Shown: positions 16,892 to 25,851 of the stretch, piece after piece
Layout: the number at the start of each line of letters is the position of its first letter
Position numbering within the stretch: position 1 is the first letter of the stretch
Assembly (NCBI RefSeq): GCF_900115625.1
Contig: NZ_FOXD01000001.1
Coordinates: 1-64,000 of the forward strand
Source of the DNA: Salibacterium halotolerans
GTDB lineage: Bacteria > Bacillota > Bacilli > Bacillales > Marinococcaceae
Direction: 5' to 3'
DNA: 64,000 nt
Made by a program: the position numbers and the translations under genes
Notes under the pieces: model-generated
What the model saw: only the letters and a program-made list of their open reading frames with translations
The model's database searches: none
What the model was told of the DNA's origin: nothing

Positions 16892-17932
16892 ATGTTTCTT
16901 AATAAAAAATTTATTTCTTATACGCTCTCATCCAGTCTGATATTGTTTGCGTTGTCTGCCTGCGGATCAGAAAATTCAGATAGTGAAAGCGCATCCGGTG
17001 AAAATAATAACAATAATGAAAGCGAATTTACTATGGAAGTTGCTGCCGGAACAATGAGTCCTGAATTTTCCCTTGCTAAAACATGGAGATATTTTGAAGA
17101 GGAATTAGAGAGCCAGACGAATAACCGTATCAATGTGGAACTGTATATTAACGGTGAATTGGGAGGAGATAGAGAGCTTACAGAAGCAGTGCAATTAGGA
17201 GAAATTGATGCTGTAGCTCCTTCAACTGGGGCTATTACAGGAATAAATGAAAAATTTGGTATCTACGATTACCCGTTTTTATTTGAAAACAGGGAACAGG
17301 CCTACGAAAAGCTGGATGGTGAACCTGGTCAGCAGCTGTTAAATTCTTTGGAGGAAGATGGCATGAAAGGTCTGGGTTACTTTGAGAACGGTTTTAGGAA
17401 TTTGACAAATAACCAAAGACCGGTAAAAACATTGGAAGACCTTCAAGGACTTTCTATAAGAACAATGGAAAATGATATCCACATTGATGCTTGGAATACC
17501 CTTGGGGCAAATCCCACGCCAATGTCTTTTGAAGAATTATATACAGCGTTGCAGCAAGGAACAATTGATGGTCAGGAAAATCCGGCAGGTTTGATTAGAG
17601 ATAACAACTTATATGAAGTTCAGGATTATTTAACGGTTTCTAGACATGTGTACAGCCCTTACGTTATTCTGGCGAATCTCAACTTTTACAATAGCCTGCC
17701 GGATGAACTGCAAACAACTTTGGATGAAGTTACAAGAGATGCTATTGAATATAACCGAAGCTTGACTGTTGAAGAAGAAGAGGATGCTTTAAACACTCTT
17801 GAGGAAGAGGGAATGGAGGTCACTGAACTCGCTGAAGGAGAAGTTGAGAGATTTAAAGATGCATTAGAGCCGGTATACGAGGAATATCAAGACACTATTG
17901 GATCGGATATCGTATCGATGTTCAGAGAATAA
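16892..17932 (+). CDS. dctP: TRAP transporter substrate-binding lipoprotein (DctP)
   Basis: DctP-family receptor of a tripartite ATP-independent transporter that binds carboxylates or sugar acids outside the cell. The signal peptide ends in the lipobox LSAC, so it is a lipoprotein, typical for a monoderm. The family core is visible: the GFRNLTNNQRPVKTLEDLQGLSIRT region with the carboxylate-binding Arg, then ANPTPMSFEELYTALQQGTIDGQENP. ATG 16892 is supported by GGGAAGG 8 bases upstream; GTG 16883 is too close to that site. The mature N-terminus is Ser/Asn/Glu rich. It is followed by a strong hairpin and then dctQ. Confidence 0.92.
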   Translation: MFLNKKFISYTLSSSLILFALSACGSENSDSESASGENNNNNESEFTMEVAAGTMSPEFSLAKTWRYFEEELESQTNNRINVELYINGELGGDRELTEAVQLGEIDAVAPSTGAITGINEKFGIYDYPFLFENREQAYEKLDGEPGQQLLNSLEEDGMKGLGYFENGFRNLTNNQRPVKTLEDLQGLSIRTMENDIHIDAWNTLGANPTPMSFEELYTALQQGTIDGQENPAGLIRDNNLYEVQDYLTVSRHVYSPYVILANLNFYNSLPDELQTTLDEVTRDAIEYNRSLTVEEEEDALNTLEEEGMEVTELAEGEVERFKDALEPVYEEYQDTIGSDIVSMFRE

Positions 17933-17950
17933 GGAGCATAAATAGTTGAT

Positions 17951-17986
17951 GGCTGGAACTATTTATTCGATTTCATTGTTCCAGCC
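17951..17986 (+). promoter_or_regulatory. Intercistronic hairpin between dctP and dctQ
   Basis: GGCTGGAAC and GTTCCAGCC form a perfect 9-bp stem with an 18-base loop, followed only by TTTG. It is likely a stabiliser or partial attenuator that gives more receptor than membrane subunits, rather than a full terminator. Confidence 0.65.
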
Positions 17987-18025
17987 TTTGTTAAAAGTAA
18001 ATTGCCAGGATAAGGGGGAAAGAAA

Positions 18026-18493
18026 ATGTCCGTTCTAAAAACAATAAATGAATCGATTGAAGAGTGGTTGCTTACATTATTTCTAAGCATAGCTGTTGCT
18101 TCTATTTCTGTTCAGATTTTTATGCGTTTTTTCTTAAATTCGTCTCTTAGTTGGTCAGAAGAATTAGCTAGGTATTGTTTCATATGGTTAATATATATAG
18201 CTATAGCCTACGGAGCGAAAAAAGCCAGGCATATTACATTTGATACTCTTTATGACAGTCTTCCCGATAAAGGAAAAAAAATAATGGATGTCGTCGCGCA
18301 GATATTGTTTGGCTTATTTGCCTGCTTAATGGTTTATTATGGTCTCAGTGTGATGCAGACCATTCTAAGCTATGGTCAAACGAGCCCGGCTTTGGGAATA
18401 AATATGGCATTGGTATATTCAGCTGTTCCTGTCGGTATGTTCTTGACAGTCATTAGACTCATTCAAAATCTTTATAACTCTATAAAATATTAG
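18026..18493 (+). CDS. dctQ: TRAP transporter small permease (DctQ)
   Basis: A 155-aa, four-helix membrane protein. The family motif SLSWSEELARYCFIWLIYIA lies between helices one and two, followed by ARHITFD. It bridges the receptor and the large DctM channel. AAGGGGGAAAG precedes the ATG. Operon order dctP-dctQ-dctM is canonical. Confidence 0.92.
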   Translation: MSVLKTINESIEEWLLTLFLSIAVASISVQIFMRFFLNSSLSWSEELARYCFIWLIYIAIAYGAKKARHITFDTLYDSLPDKGKKIMDVVAQILFGLFACLMVYYGLSVMQTILSYGQTSPALGINMALVYSAVPVGMFLTVIRLIQNLYNSIKY

Positions 18494-18538
18494 GACGAGT
18501 CAGCGGGAAATGAAAAATCTTGATGAGGAGAAATAAGA

Positions 18539-19816
18539 ATGACTTCATTAATATTGTTTGGGACTTTTATTTTATTATTTCTAATCAGGGTGCCTATAGG
18601 AATATCTTTGGGTATCGCGAGCTTTGTGACTATTATATATAATGGAACTGTTTCTCCTTCATACTTAGCTCAAGGATTAACCACTACCACTGACTCTTTC
18701 CCTTTAATGGCTGTTCCTTTATTTATATTAGCCGGTGAGATTATGGGAAAGGGTGGTGTATCCAGAAGGCTTTTTGACTTTGTGAAGATGATAGTTGGTA
18801 ATATCACTGGTGGAATAGCGATAGCAACAGTAGCCACTTGTATTGTCTTTGCAGCAATTTCAGGCTCAGGTCCTGCCACTGTTGCAGCTATTGGTGGAAT
18901 GGTTATTCCTATGATGGTCGAGAGAGGATATGATAAAAAGTTCGCTACAGCTTTAGTAGCATGTGCGGCAACTATTGGCGTTATCATCCCTCCCAGTATT
19001 CCCATGGTTATCTATGGTGTATCTTCATCTACCTCGATTGGAGACTTATTTCTTGCGGGGATTATCCCGGGAATTGTTATTGGTATTGTGTTAATGATTT
19101 ATAGTTATTTTTATGCAAAAAAGAATAACTACGACCAACTAACGGAAAAATTCACATGGTATAAGTTATTTAATACATTTCTAAATGCCTTTTGGGCTTT
19201 ATTAATCCCTGTCCTTATCCTTGGTGGTATATATGGAGGAGTTTTCACACCTACTGAAGCAGCTGCCGTAGCCGTCGTCTATGGGCTTTTTATAAGTATA
19301 TTTATCTACAAAGAATTAAAACCTAAACAGGTTTATGAAGTGTTTGTGAACGCTTCATTAACGACGGGAGTTATTTTAATTATCACTGGATCGGCAAATG
19401 CTTTTGGTAGAATTTTGACTATTGAACGCATTCCTGATCAAATCAGTACATTAATGACAAGTGTATCGGATAATAAAATCATTATATTACTGATGATAAC
19501 AGTCTTTTTGTTGTTTGTAGGGACATTTATGGATACCCTGGCAGCGATTATTATATTAACACCAATATTGTATCCTATTGCGACTGAACTTCAAGTCGAT
19601 CCAGTGCATTTTGGGGTTATTATGGTAGTGAATCTAGCTATAGGGTTTATCACTCCGCCATTGGGGGGGAACCTGTTTGTCGCCGCTGGTATCACTGGAA
19701 TGCCTATATGGGATATTGCCAAGAAAGTATTTCCAATGTTTATTCTAATGCTCATAGTTTTACTACTGTTTGTCTTTAATGCCGATATAAATATACTGAT
19801 GCCTGGTTCCAATTAA
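18539..19816 (+). CDS. dctM: TRAP transporter large permease (DctM)
   Basis: A 425-aa, roughly twelve-helix DctM/SiaM-type carrier of the ion transporter superfamily, driven by a sodium or proton gradient. Recognised by VPLFILAGEIMGKGGVSRRL, ISGSGPATVAAIGG, the IIPPSIPMVIYG stretch and GGIYGGVFTPTEAAA. In a halophile a sodium-driven mechanism is natural. GAGGAG lies before the ATG. It completes the importer that faces the aldolase operon. Confidence 0.93.
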   Translation: MTSLILFGTFILLFLIRVPIGISLGIASFVTIIYNGTVSPSYLAQGLTTTTDSFPLMAVPLFILAGEIMGKGGVSRRLFDFVKMIVGNITGGIAIATVATCIVFAAISGSGPATVAAIGGMVIPMMVERGYDKKFATALVACAATIGVIIPPSIPMVIYGVSSSTSIGDLFLAGIIPGIVIGIVLMIYSYFYAKKNNYDQLTEKFTWYKLFNTFLNAFWALLIPVLILGGIYGGVFTPTEAAAVAVVYGLFISIFIYKELKPKQVYEVFVNASLTTGVILIITGSANAFGRILTIERIPDQISTLMTSVSDNKIIILLMITVFLLFVGTFMDTLAAIIILTPILYPIATELQVDPVHFGVIMVVNLAIGFITPPLGGNLFVAAGITGMPIWDIAKKVFPMFILMLIVLLLFVFNADINILMPGSN

Positions 19817-19988
19817 TTACCTAAGAGGTTTGAAAAAACTTTTATCGCATTTAAATATACATGTAATAATATTCCTTATGTGATCAAACGAAAATCCCTC
19901 CAACACTCATTCAAGCTACAGTTTATTTGTTCCCTGCAGGATTTCAGTTATTCCTTTTCTCTTTGTACAATACCTAGGTAGTAATAAC

Positions 19989-20032
19989 AAAAAGCTGGGC
20001 TTTTCTCTTATTGAGAAACACCCAGCTTTTTT
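19989..20032 (+). terminator. Terminator of the TRAP operon
   Basis: AAAAAGCTGGG pairs with CCCAGCTTTTTT, enclosing a smaller CTTTTCTC/GAGAAA hairpin. It sits 172 bases past dctM. Confidence 0.8.
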
Positions 20033-20226
20033 GATGTGGTATAATTGTGAATTATATCTTTTTTCATTTCTCCAGTACCGGCACTGACAATATCAATACA
20101 TCTCCAAGAAGTATAGCTGATAACCGGAATTCCATCGTTTATTGCTTTTTCTATTTGTGTAAGATGATCACGCATATAGTAAGTATTTTCATTGTTCTCA
20201 ATGTTAATCTTATTGTAGATTCGCAT
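20033..20226 (-). pseudogene. C-terminal remnant of a GH1 6-phospho-beta-glucosidase
   Basis: About 60 codons on the minus strand match the C-terminal part of family 1 phospho-glucosidases: MRDHLTQIEKAINDGIPVI, then SYTSWRCIDIVSAGTGEMKK. The intact enzyme at 46517-47971 has [20 protein letters not shown] and [21 protein letters not shown] at the same place. The catalytic domain is missing, the conserved Gly after Trp is Arg, and the frame then runs into the TRAP terminator. It is a leftover of a lost beta-glucoside locus. Confidence 0.75.
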
Positions 20227-20227
20227 T

Positions 20228-20269
20228 AAAAAGCTGTCCCCGGGGTTCCTTTTCCGGGGACAGCTTTTT
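20228..20269 (-). terminator. Terminator of the SLH protein gene
   Basis: A 16-bp stem AAAAAGCTGTCCCCGG / CCGGGGACAGCTTTTT with T-runs on both sides. It lies directly after the SLH protein stop, so it mainly ends that leftward transcript. Confidence 0.85.
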
Positions 20270-20271
20270 AT

Positions 20272-22482
20272 TTACTGGTTATTCGGTTGTTTCTCCGCGA
20301 GTCGGAAGCAGGTGACCGCTAAATGAGCCAGGGTCACGTCATCGTCCGGGTTGAATTGATTGTCGCTTCCCTGCAGGATTCCTTCCGCATGGGCCAGAGC
20401 GACGTGCCCGGCATATTCTTCGGATATCTCATTCGTATCTTCAAATGGAAGACTATAAATGTCTTTGTGCTTGGCTGCCTGCTCCAGGTTCAGGATGCGG
20501 ACAATCCAGACGGCAAGTTCTTCGCGGGTCAAGGTTTCGTCAACGGGGAAGGTGCTGTTTTCCGAATTGATAACCCCCGACTCGACGGCCTGCTCCACTA
20601 CCTGGAAGGAAGAATGGTCCGGCTGAATATTTTCAAATGTTGCTGTTTGTTCTTCATTTGGATTGCCTGGATAGAAACTTTCCATGGACTTCATCAGCAT
20701 TTCCAGGGCGGTGCCTTTGGACACGGCTTCATTCGGTTTCAATTCTTCCCCTTCATCGGCGGAAAGGATGCCGGACTGTACCATATAATTGATTTGGTCG
20801 GCTGCCCAGTGATCCGTGATGACCTCTTCTGTCGACGATTCATTTTGAGTGAGCTGCGGTTCCGTCCATTCACCGGCTGCCGCATCATAATAAAGACCGT
20901 TCGATTGATACGAAGGCTGATAGATAAGATGGTACGTATTCGTATCCGCCTGCAGGTCATGAGAGGCATAAGATAACTCAGCATTCAGTTCGTTTTTGTA
21001 GTCCTGCAGGGCTGTTTCTTTATCCACCGCATTTTCAGGGTCCGGCCAATTTGTAATATCACCGTTGCGCCGATTGTTAAATGAAACAAGCTCTCCATCT
21101 TCCGCAGAAACCGTGATGTGTAACGAGCGGCCCTGTACAGGAAGGCCGTTTTTCACCTGTGGAAAAGAAAAGCGGTACGTCCCTTCAATACCGGAGTTTG
21201 AGATTCCGTTGTCAACGGGATACGCGTATTCGTGCACAAAGGAACTGCCGTACGTTTCTGCAGCTTCTACTGCAGCTTCCAACGCTTCTTCTCTTGATAA
21301 GTTTTTCTCCAGCGAGCGCTCACTGTAATCAACGTTTCGGAAACTTACAATATCGCCGGTTTCTTTTTCCACAACAACACTCGTACCGTGGCCGGAGTTA
21401 CCGCGCTGTATCATATACTGGAGAGAAAACACGGCGACACCGTTTCGTTCCGTCTCCTGGACAGACCGGATATTTAATTCAGCGTCCTCTGAAACGGTTA
21501 ATAAATCCTTAGCCATTTGTTTCACATCCTCGCGCGACACAGGGGACGTCTTTTCCTCAAGAGGCTCTTCGCGCAGACGATTCAACTGCTCCTTTTCCGG
21601 CAGTTCGGAAACAAAGGAGTTGTTTATACTCCACTCCCCGGTTTTGGCGTGAACTCCCTGAATGGTGGGAGAAGGAACGTACACCAGACTGACGTTTTCC
21701 TCATTCGTTGTATAATCACGCTGGACAGCATACTGCAGGCGCAGGTCCAGGTTCTCTTTGATGGATGTTTCTGCTTCTTCTTTTGCCACGATACCTTCCT
21801 GATCTTCATAGGAAGCGGACTGCTGGTATGTACCATTGCTGTAACGGGACAGCTCGCCGTTTCCGAGTACCGTTGCGTGAATCGTCTGATTTTGTACCGG
21901 GATGCCATTTTTCATACGCTGGAAAGTAAATTGATATTGTACAGGCTCCGTCAGCGTTTGGTTGCCCGCAATGATAGTTGGGCGCTGCTGTTCACTTAAC
22001 GTATAGTCCCCGGCTGCAGTATTATTTACAAATTCCCGGGCCACGTCCTCTGCTTCCTGTTGTGTCACCTCAGCCGGATACAGCGCATCCGGAACATTGC
22101 CGGGCTGATAGTTAAAACTCTGCAGCTGCAGCTCTTCCCCGATAAAACGTACATTTCCATACACCCGTTTACCATCAGTGGTTTCTCTATCAAAACTTAA
22201 ATGATGGGTCAGGACGTCCTCCTCACTTCCAGGTCCGCGAAGATGGCTCATGCGGAAATCGCTGTTCTCAAGAGAATCAAATCTGGAAGGAAACAATTCA
22301 TTGAAACGATTGATCAAATCTTCCTTCGTGAAATTGACGTCGGCAGAACTTATCTTCACCATCTGCTCATCCGCGGCCTTTACTTGATCAGTGCCCGCTT
22401 CTTCGGCGGAAACTCCGGAAGCATAGGCACTAACCGCCAAGGCGGCAGATAATGAAATAACCCCTAATTTTCTGGAATTCAT
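20272..22482 (-). CDS. Exported YcdB/PepSY-like protein with SLH domains
   Basis: A 736-aa secreted protein. A signal peptide (MNSRKLGVISLSAALAVSAYASGVSA) is followed by two related halves of YcdB/YcdC-type, PepSY-like repeats: PAEVTQQEAEDVAREFVN and SREEALEAAVEAAETYGS, each with a ...KNGIPVQ / KNGLPVQGR strand. The C-terminal 180 residues hold two or three SLH motifs (DHWAADQINYMVQSGIL; FPVDETLTREELAVWIVRI; GHVALAHAEGILQGSD), which bind pyruvylated cell-wall polymer. It is very acidic. ATG 22482 with GGAGGG is preferred to 22497. The biochemical role of the repeats is unknown; PepSY domains are often protease-inhibiting or chaperone-like. Confidence 0.85.
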   Translation of the reverse strand: MNSRKLGVISLSAALAVSAYASGVSAEEAGTDQVKAADEQMVKISSADVNFTKEDLINRFNELFPSRFDSLENSDFRMSHLRGPGSEEDVLTHHLSFDRETTDGKRVYGNVRFIGEELQLQSFNYQPGNVPDALYPAEVTQQEAEDVAREFVNNTAAGDYTLSEQQRPTIIAGNQTLTEPVQYQFTFQRMKNGIPVQNQTIHATVLGNGELSRYSNGTYQQSASYEDQEGIVAKEEAETSIKENLDLRLQYAVQRDYTTNEENVSLVYVPSPTIQGVHAKTGEWSINNSFVSELPEKEQLNRLREEPLEEKTSPVSREDVKQMAKDLLTVSEDAELNIRSVQETERNGVAVFSLQYMIQRGNSGHGTSVVVEKETGDIVSFRNVDYSERSLEKNLSREEALEAAVEAAETYGSSFVHEYAYPVDNGISNSGIEGTYRFSFPQVKNGLPVQGRSLHITVSAEDGELVSFNNRRNGDITNWPDPENAVDKETALQDYKNELNAELSYASHDLQADTNTYHLIYQPSYQSNGLYYDAAAGEWTEPQLTQNESSTEEVITDHWAADQINYMVQSGILSADEGEELKPNEAVSKGTALEMLMKSMESFYPGNPNEEQTATFENIQPDHSSFQVVEQAVESGVINSENSTFPVDETLTREELAVWIVRILNLEQAAKHKDIYSLPFEDTNEISEEYAGHVALAHAEGILQGSDNQFNPDDDVTLAHLAVTCFRLAEKQPNNQ

Positions 22483-22802
22483 GCAAAACCCTCCCATAGA
22501 TTAAACCTAAAAATATCGTACCAAAGTCTACCAGCACCTGTCACGCATCGGTTTTTGTCGAATGTTGCGATGATGCAGCTTTCACTGCCAGTGGATTGCG
22601 CTCGTAAATAATCCAGAGAGATGCTGCACGAAAAACACTTATTTCAATGAATTATATGGCGCTGAACAAACACGTTTCTTATACCGATAATGTTTTTATG
22701 AAATTGAACCTTGGTGTTGATTTGTCCATTAAGTTGTGATAGATTTCTTTTAGATATAACTTAGATCTAAGTTGGATTTCATATGCAGAGGAGTTTGAAT
22801 AT
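22483..22802 (+). promoter_or_regulatory. Control region of the tetronate-type operon
   Basis: A noncoding 320-base stretch between the divergent SLH gene and the kinase operon. Besides the palindrome at 22758-22773 I see AT-rich promoter-like sequence around 22710-22757 but no clean -35/-10 pair. Confidence 0.5.
22758..22773. promoter_or_regulatory. 16-bp perfect palindrome, likely GntR operator
   Basis: AACTTAGATCTAAGTT is a perfect palindrome 29 bases before the kinase ATG, at or just after the expected transcription start. The second gene of the operon encodes a GntR/FCD regulator, whose family binds short inverted repeats of this kind; autoregulation is the simple inference. Confidence 0.65.
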
Positions 22803-24140
22803 ATGGACAATCGTGTTCTTCTGGCGTTTTATGGAGACGATTTCACTGGTTCAACCGATGCGATGGAAGCGCTGCATCGTTTCGGACTACGAACGATATT
22901 GTTTTTGGATGTACCTACAGAGTCCATGCTGGAGCAGTTTGAAGGTGTTCAGTGCATCGGTATAGCAGGTACGGCCCGGGCCAAAAACCCCGCCGGCATG
23001 GAGAAAGAACTGACACCGGTGTGGAGCTTGTTTCAGAGCATTCGCCCTTATTTTGTTCATTACAAAGTATGCTCCACCTTTGATTCTTCTCCGGAGGTGG
23101 GCAGCATCGGCTTTGTGAGTGAGTTGTCCCGCCGGTATTTTAAGGGATCCACTTATCCACTGTTGGTAGGAACGCCGGATTTGGGGCGTTACACGGTATT
23201 TGGCAGTCATTTTGCAAATTTTCACGGGAACGTTTTCCGTCTTGATGAACATCCTGTCATGTCAAAACATCCTGTGACGCCGATGGATGAAGCAGATCTT
23301 GGCAAGCATCTGCAGAAGCAGACAAGTCAGTCAATTGGATATAAAACAGTACTGGATATGGAGAAGGAGTCACCTGAGCCTACCGTTCTGGAAGATACAG
23401 AAGACATCACTATTTTCGATGCTCTGGAAGAAAAGCACATGAACTGGTTTGCAGACGTAATGTGGGCATCCAGGCAGGATGAACCTCAATTCTTGATCGG
23501 CTCTTCCGGTATTGAATTTGCTATGGCTGCTAAATGGAAAGCCGAAGGACAGACAAACGCGTACGAGCAGACAGCACAAGCGCAGGATATTGAACAAATG
23601 CTGGTCGTATCAGGCAGTGTGTCCGATGTTACGAAGAAGCAGCTCGAGCAGGCAGAAGAGGCAGGATTTCACTTGGAGCAGGTTCCTTATGAGCTGCTTA
23701 CGTCTGAGGAAACATTGGGTTCCTTTATCCAACACGTCCTGACTCTTCTGGAGCAGAAGAAGAAAGTTGTGTTGTACACAGCGAAGGGTCCCTCCGATGA
23801 AGCGATTGAAAAGACGAGAACCCACCTGCAAAACGAAGGAATCGCAGAGGAAGACATGGGTATTTATCTTGGAAAACGGCTGGGAGAGTGGACAAAACAC
23901 ATCATGGAACAATCTTCTCTGCGCAGGCTAGTGATTTCAGGCGGCGATACATCCGGCTTTGTCACATCGCAGCTGGGTATCTATGGTCTGGAAGTGCTGG
24001 AATCCACCGCGCCTGGTGCTCCGTTATGTCATGCCTACTCTGATGATAAACGTTTCAACGGGCTGGAAATAGCTTTGAAAAGTGGGCAGCTCGGCGGAGA
24101 GGCCTTCTTTGAGAAAGTATTCCAAGCTGGAAAAGAATAA
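22803..24140 (+). CDS. Four-carbon acid sugar kinase family protein (OtnK-like)
   Basis: A 445-aa member of the former DUF1537 family, ATP-dependent kinases for four-carbon acid sugars (OtnK/DtnK phosphorylate 3-oxo-tetronates or D-threonate). The N-terminal signature FYGDDFTGSTDAMEAL binds substrate and the C-terminal VISGGDTSGFV binds nucleotide. AGAGGAG precedes the ATG. It heads an operon with GntR regulator, zinc-type dehydrogenase, TRAP importer and class II aldolase, which is the set expected for oxidation, phosphorylation and decarboxylative cleavage of a tetronate to dihydroxyacetone phosphate. The stereochemistry of the substrate cannot be told from sequence. Confidence 0.85.
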   Translation: MDNRVLLAFYGDDFTGSTDAMEALHRFGLRTILFLDVPTESMLEQFEGVQCIGIAGTARAKNPAGMEKELTPVWSLFQSIRPYFVHYKVCSTFDSSPEVGSIGFVSELSRRYFKGSTYPLLVGTPDLGRYTVFGSHFANFHGNVFRLDEHPVMSKHPVTPMDEADLGKHLQKQTSQSIGYKTVLDMEKESPEPTVLEDTEDITIFDALEEKHMNWFADVMWASRQDEPQFLIGSSGIEFAMAAKWKAEGQTNAYEQTAQAQDIEQMLVVSGSVSDVTKKQLEQAEEAGFHLEQVPYELLTSEETLGSFIQHVLTLLEQKKKVVLYTAKGPSDEAIEKTRTHLQNEGIAEEDMGIYLGKRLGEWTKHIMEQSSLRRLVISGGDTSGFVTSQLGIYGLEVLESTAPGAPLCHAYSDDKRFNGLEIALKSGQLGGEAFFEKVFQAGKE

Positions 24141-24170
24141 TGGATCACGCTAAGAAAGGTGGCAGAAACC

Positions 24171-24791
24171 ATGTTGTTAAAAGATGCCGCGTATCAAAAA
24201 ATTAAAGAAAAAATACTGGAAGAAGAGTACCCTCCTGGAGAATTTCTGTCGGAGCGGACGTTAATAAATGATCTGCAGATGAGCAAGACACCGATTAAAA
24301 ATGCGTTGACCCGCCTCGAAGCGGAAGGGTTTGCAACCGTTTCTTCCAAACAGGGTATTCTTGTCCACGATTTATCGGTGGAGCGGATCAACAATATCTA
24401 TAATCTTCGGATAGCGCTGGAGACGTTCACCTGTGAACAGTTGTATCCACGTATTACAGAAGACCAGCTGAAGGAGTTGGAGAAGAATCTCGAAGAAACC
24501 AGGCAGACAGCTGAGACTCTTGATGTCAAAACGTTTGCCAATCTGGATCATGAATTTCATCTAACAATCAGTGAAATTGCAGGAAACAGTGAGATTACAC
24601 GTATTTTGATCAATTACCAGGATCATCTGCTGCGGATTACGTTGCGCCACTTGAAAAAAGATCCCACAAGGATCCGGAAGTTCTATGAAGACCATATGCA
24701 GTTGTACGAAGCACTAAAAAACAATGACCCGGAAAGTGTAGAGGTTATGAGGACGCATCTTCAGGAATCGAAGCAGATGTTGTTTCAGTAA
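24171..24791 (+). CDS. GntR-family regulator, FCD subfamily
   Basis: About 206 aa. A winged helix (YQKIKEKILEEEYPPGEFLSERTLINDLQMSKTPIKNALTRLEAEG) is followed by an all-helical FCD effector domain with metal-binding residues in LDHEFHLTISEIAGN. FCD regulators usually sense carboxylic acids, in line with the operon. Start ATG 24171 is preferred; GTG 24159 has the ribosome site directly against it. It probably binds the 22758-22773 palindrome. Confidence 0.9.
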   Translation: MLLKDAAYQKIKEKILEEEYPPGEFLSERTLINDLQMSKTPIKNALTRLEAEGFATVSSKQGILVHDLSVERINNIYNLRIALETFTCEQLYPRITEDQLKELEKNLEETRQTAETLDVKTFANLDHEFHLTISEIAGNSEITRILINYQDHLLRITLRHLKKDPTRIRKFYEDHMQLYEALKNNDPESVEVMRTHLQESKQMLFQ

Positions 24792-24812
24792 AGAATAAGG
24801 GAGTGGAGAATC

Positions 24813-25850
24813 ATGAAGGCAGTTTTTGTAGAAGACGCGGAACAGGTAGAAGTGAGAGACATTGACACACCGGAAATCAAAGCAGATGAGGTGCTGATTA
24901 AGGTTGCTGTGGCAGGAATATGCGGATCAGATATCCATACGTATAAGGGTCTTCATCCTTTCCGGAAGCCGCCTGTTGTAATTGGGCATGAGGTAGCGGG
25001 AGAGGTTGTAAGTATTGGAAGCGATGTTACACATGTCAAAGTTGGAGACCGGGTAACGGTCGAACCGCAGCTTGGTACAGGAGAGAGTGAAGGAGAAATG
25101 ACCGGTCATATCAATTACTCGGATGAGAGACTGGCCCCTGGGATGGATACGTGGCTTGGAACGATGGCTGATTATTTCGTGTCTCCAGAATCTTTGATTA
25201 TCCCTCTTCCTGATTCAGTCAGCTATGACCGTGGTGTCTTAACGGAACCACTCGCTGTCGGTGTTCATGCCGCACAGAAAGCCGGTATTCACCCGGATGA
25301 CCGGGTGGCAGTGATTGGCGCCGGACCGATCGGGTTGTTGACGCTTGCTGCAGTGCGGGCTAAAGGAGCTGAAAACACAATCGTAACAGATGTGCTGGAT
25401 TACTCATTGGAAAAGGCGGCGGATCTTGGCGCTAAAGAAACATACAACATTAAAGACGACCAGTACTGGATCAGCCATGTGAAGGAGACCATGGGTGGTT
25501 CCTTTGACAAAGTTTTGATCACAGCTGGCGTTCCCGGGATTATAAACGACTCTCTTAAACTGCTGAAAAAAGGCGGGCGCGCCGTCACCGTCGCTATGTT
25601 TCATGGGCAGCAGCAGCTGGATGTGGAACAGCTCCAGCAGCAAGAGAAAGAACTTGTTGGATGTATGACATACAACCGCCCGGATACAGAAGAAGCCTTA
25701 CACATTATTGAAGCGCAGACCATTCCGGTGGAAAACGTTATCTCCCACCGGCTCGAAGTACAGGAGGCTGCATTGGGGTTCAGAATGGTGGATAAGAAAG
25801 AAGATGAATCTGTCAAAGTATTAGTGACCTTTAACGAAGAGGAGGAATAG
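24813..25850 (+). CDS. Zinc-type medium-chain dehydrogenase lacking structural Zn
   Basis: A 345-aa MDR oxidoreductase of the threonine/sorbitol dehydrogenase class. Catalytic zinc ligands are kept (ICGSD Cys, GHE, TEPLAVGVH Glu), as is the nucleotide motif GAGPIGLLT. The lobe that normally holds four cysteines for structural zinc instead reads PQLGTGESEGEMTGH with none, so that metal is absent. In known tetronate pathways the first oxidation is done by LtnD- or PdxA2-type enzymes, neither of which is in this operon. This MDR enzyme is the best candidate for that step. GGGAGTGGAG precedes the ATG. Confidence 0.85.
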   Translation: MKAVFVEDAEQVEVRDIDTPEIKADEVLIKVAVAGICGSDIHTYKGLHPFRKPPVVIGHEVAGEVVSIGSDVTHVKVGDRVTVEPQLGTGESEGEMTGHINYSDERLAPGMDTWLGTMADYFVSPESLIIPLPDSVSYDRGVLTEPLAVGVHAAQKAGIHPDDRVAVIGAGPIGLLTLAAVRAKGAENTIVTDVLDYSLEKAADLGAKETYNIKDDQYWISHVKETMGGSFDKVLITAGVPGIINDSLKLLKKGGRAVTVAMFHGQQQLDVEQLQQQEKELVGCMTYNRPDTEEALHIIEAQTIPVENVISHRLEVQEAALGFRMVDKKEDESVKVLVTFNEEEE

Positions 25851-25851
25851 T

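Noticed and set aside
20323-20976. 217-codon open frame on the plus strand
   Set aside because: Antisense to the SLH protein gene, no ribosome site, composition of a mirror frame.
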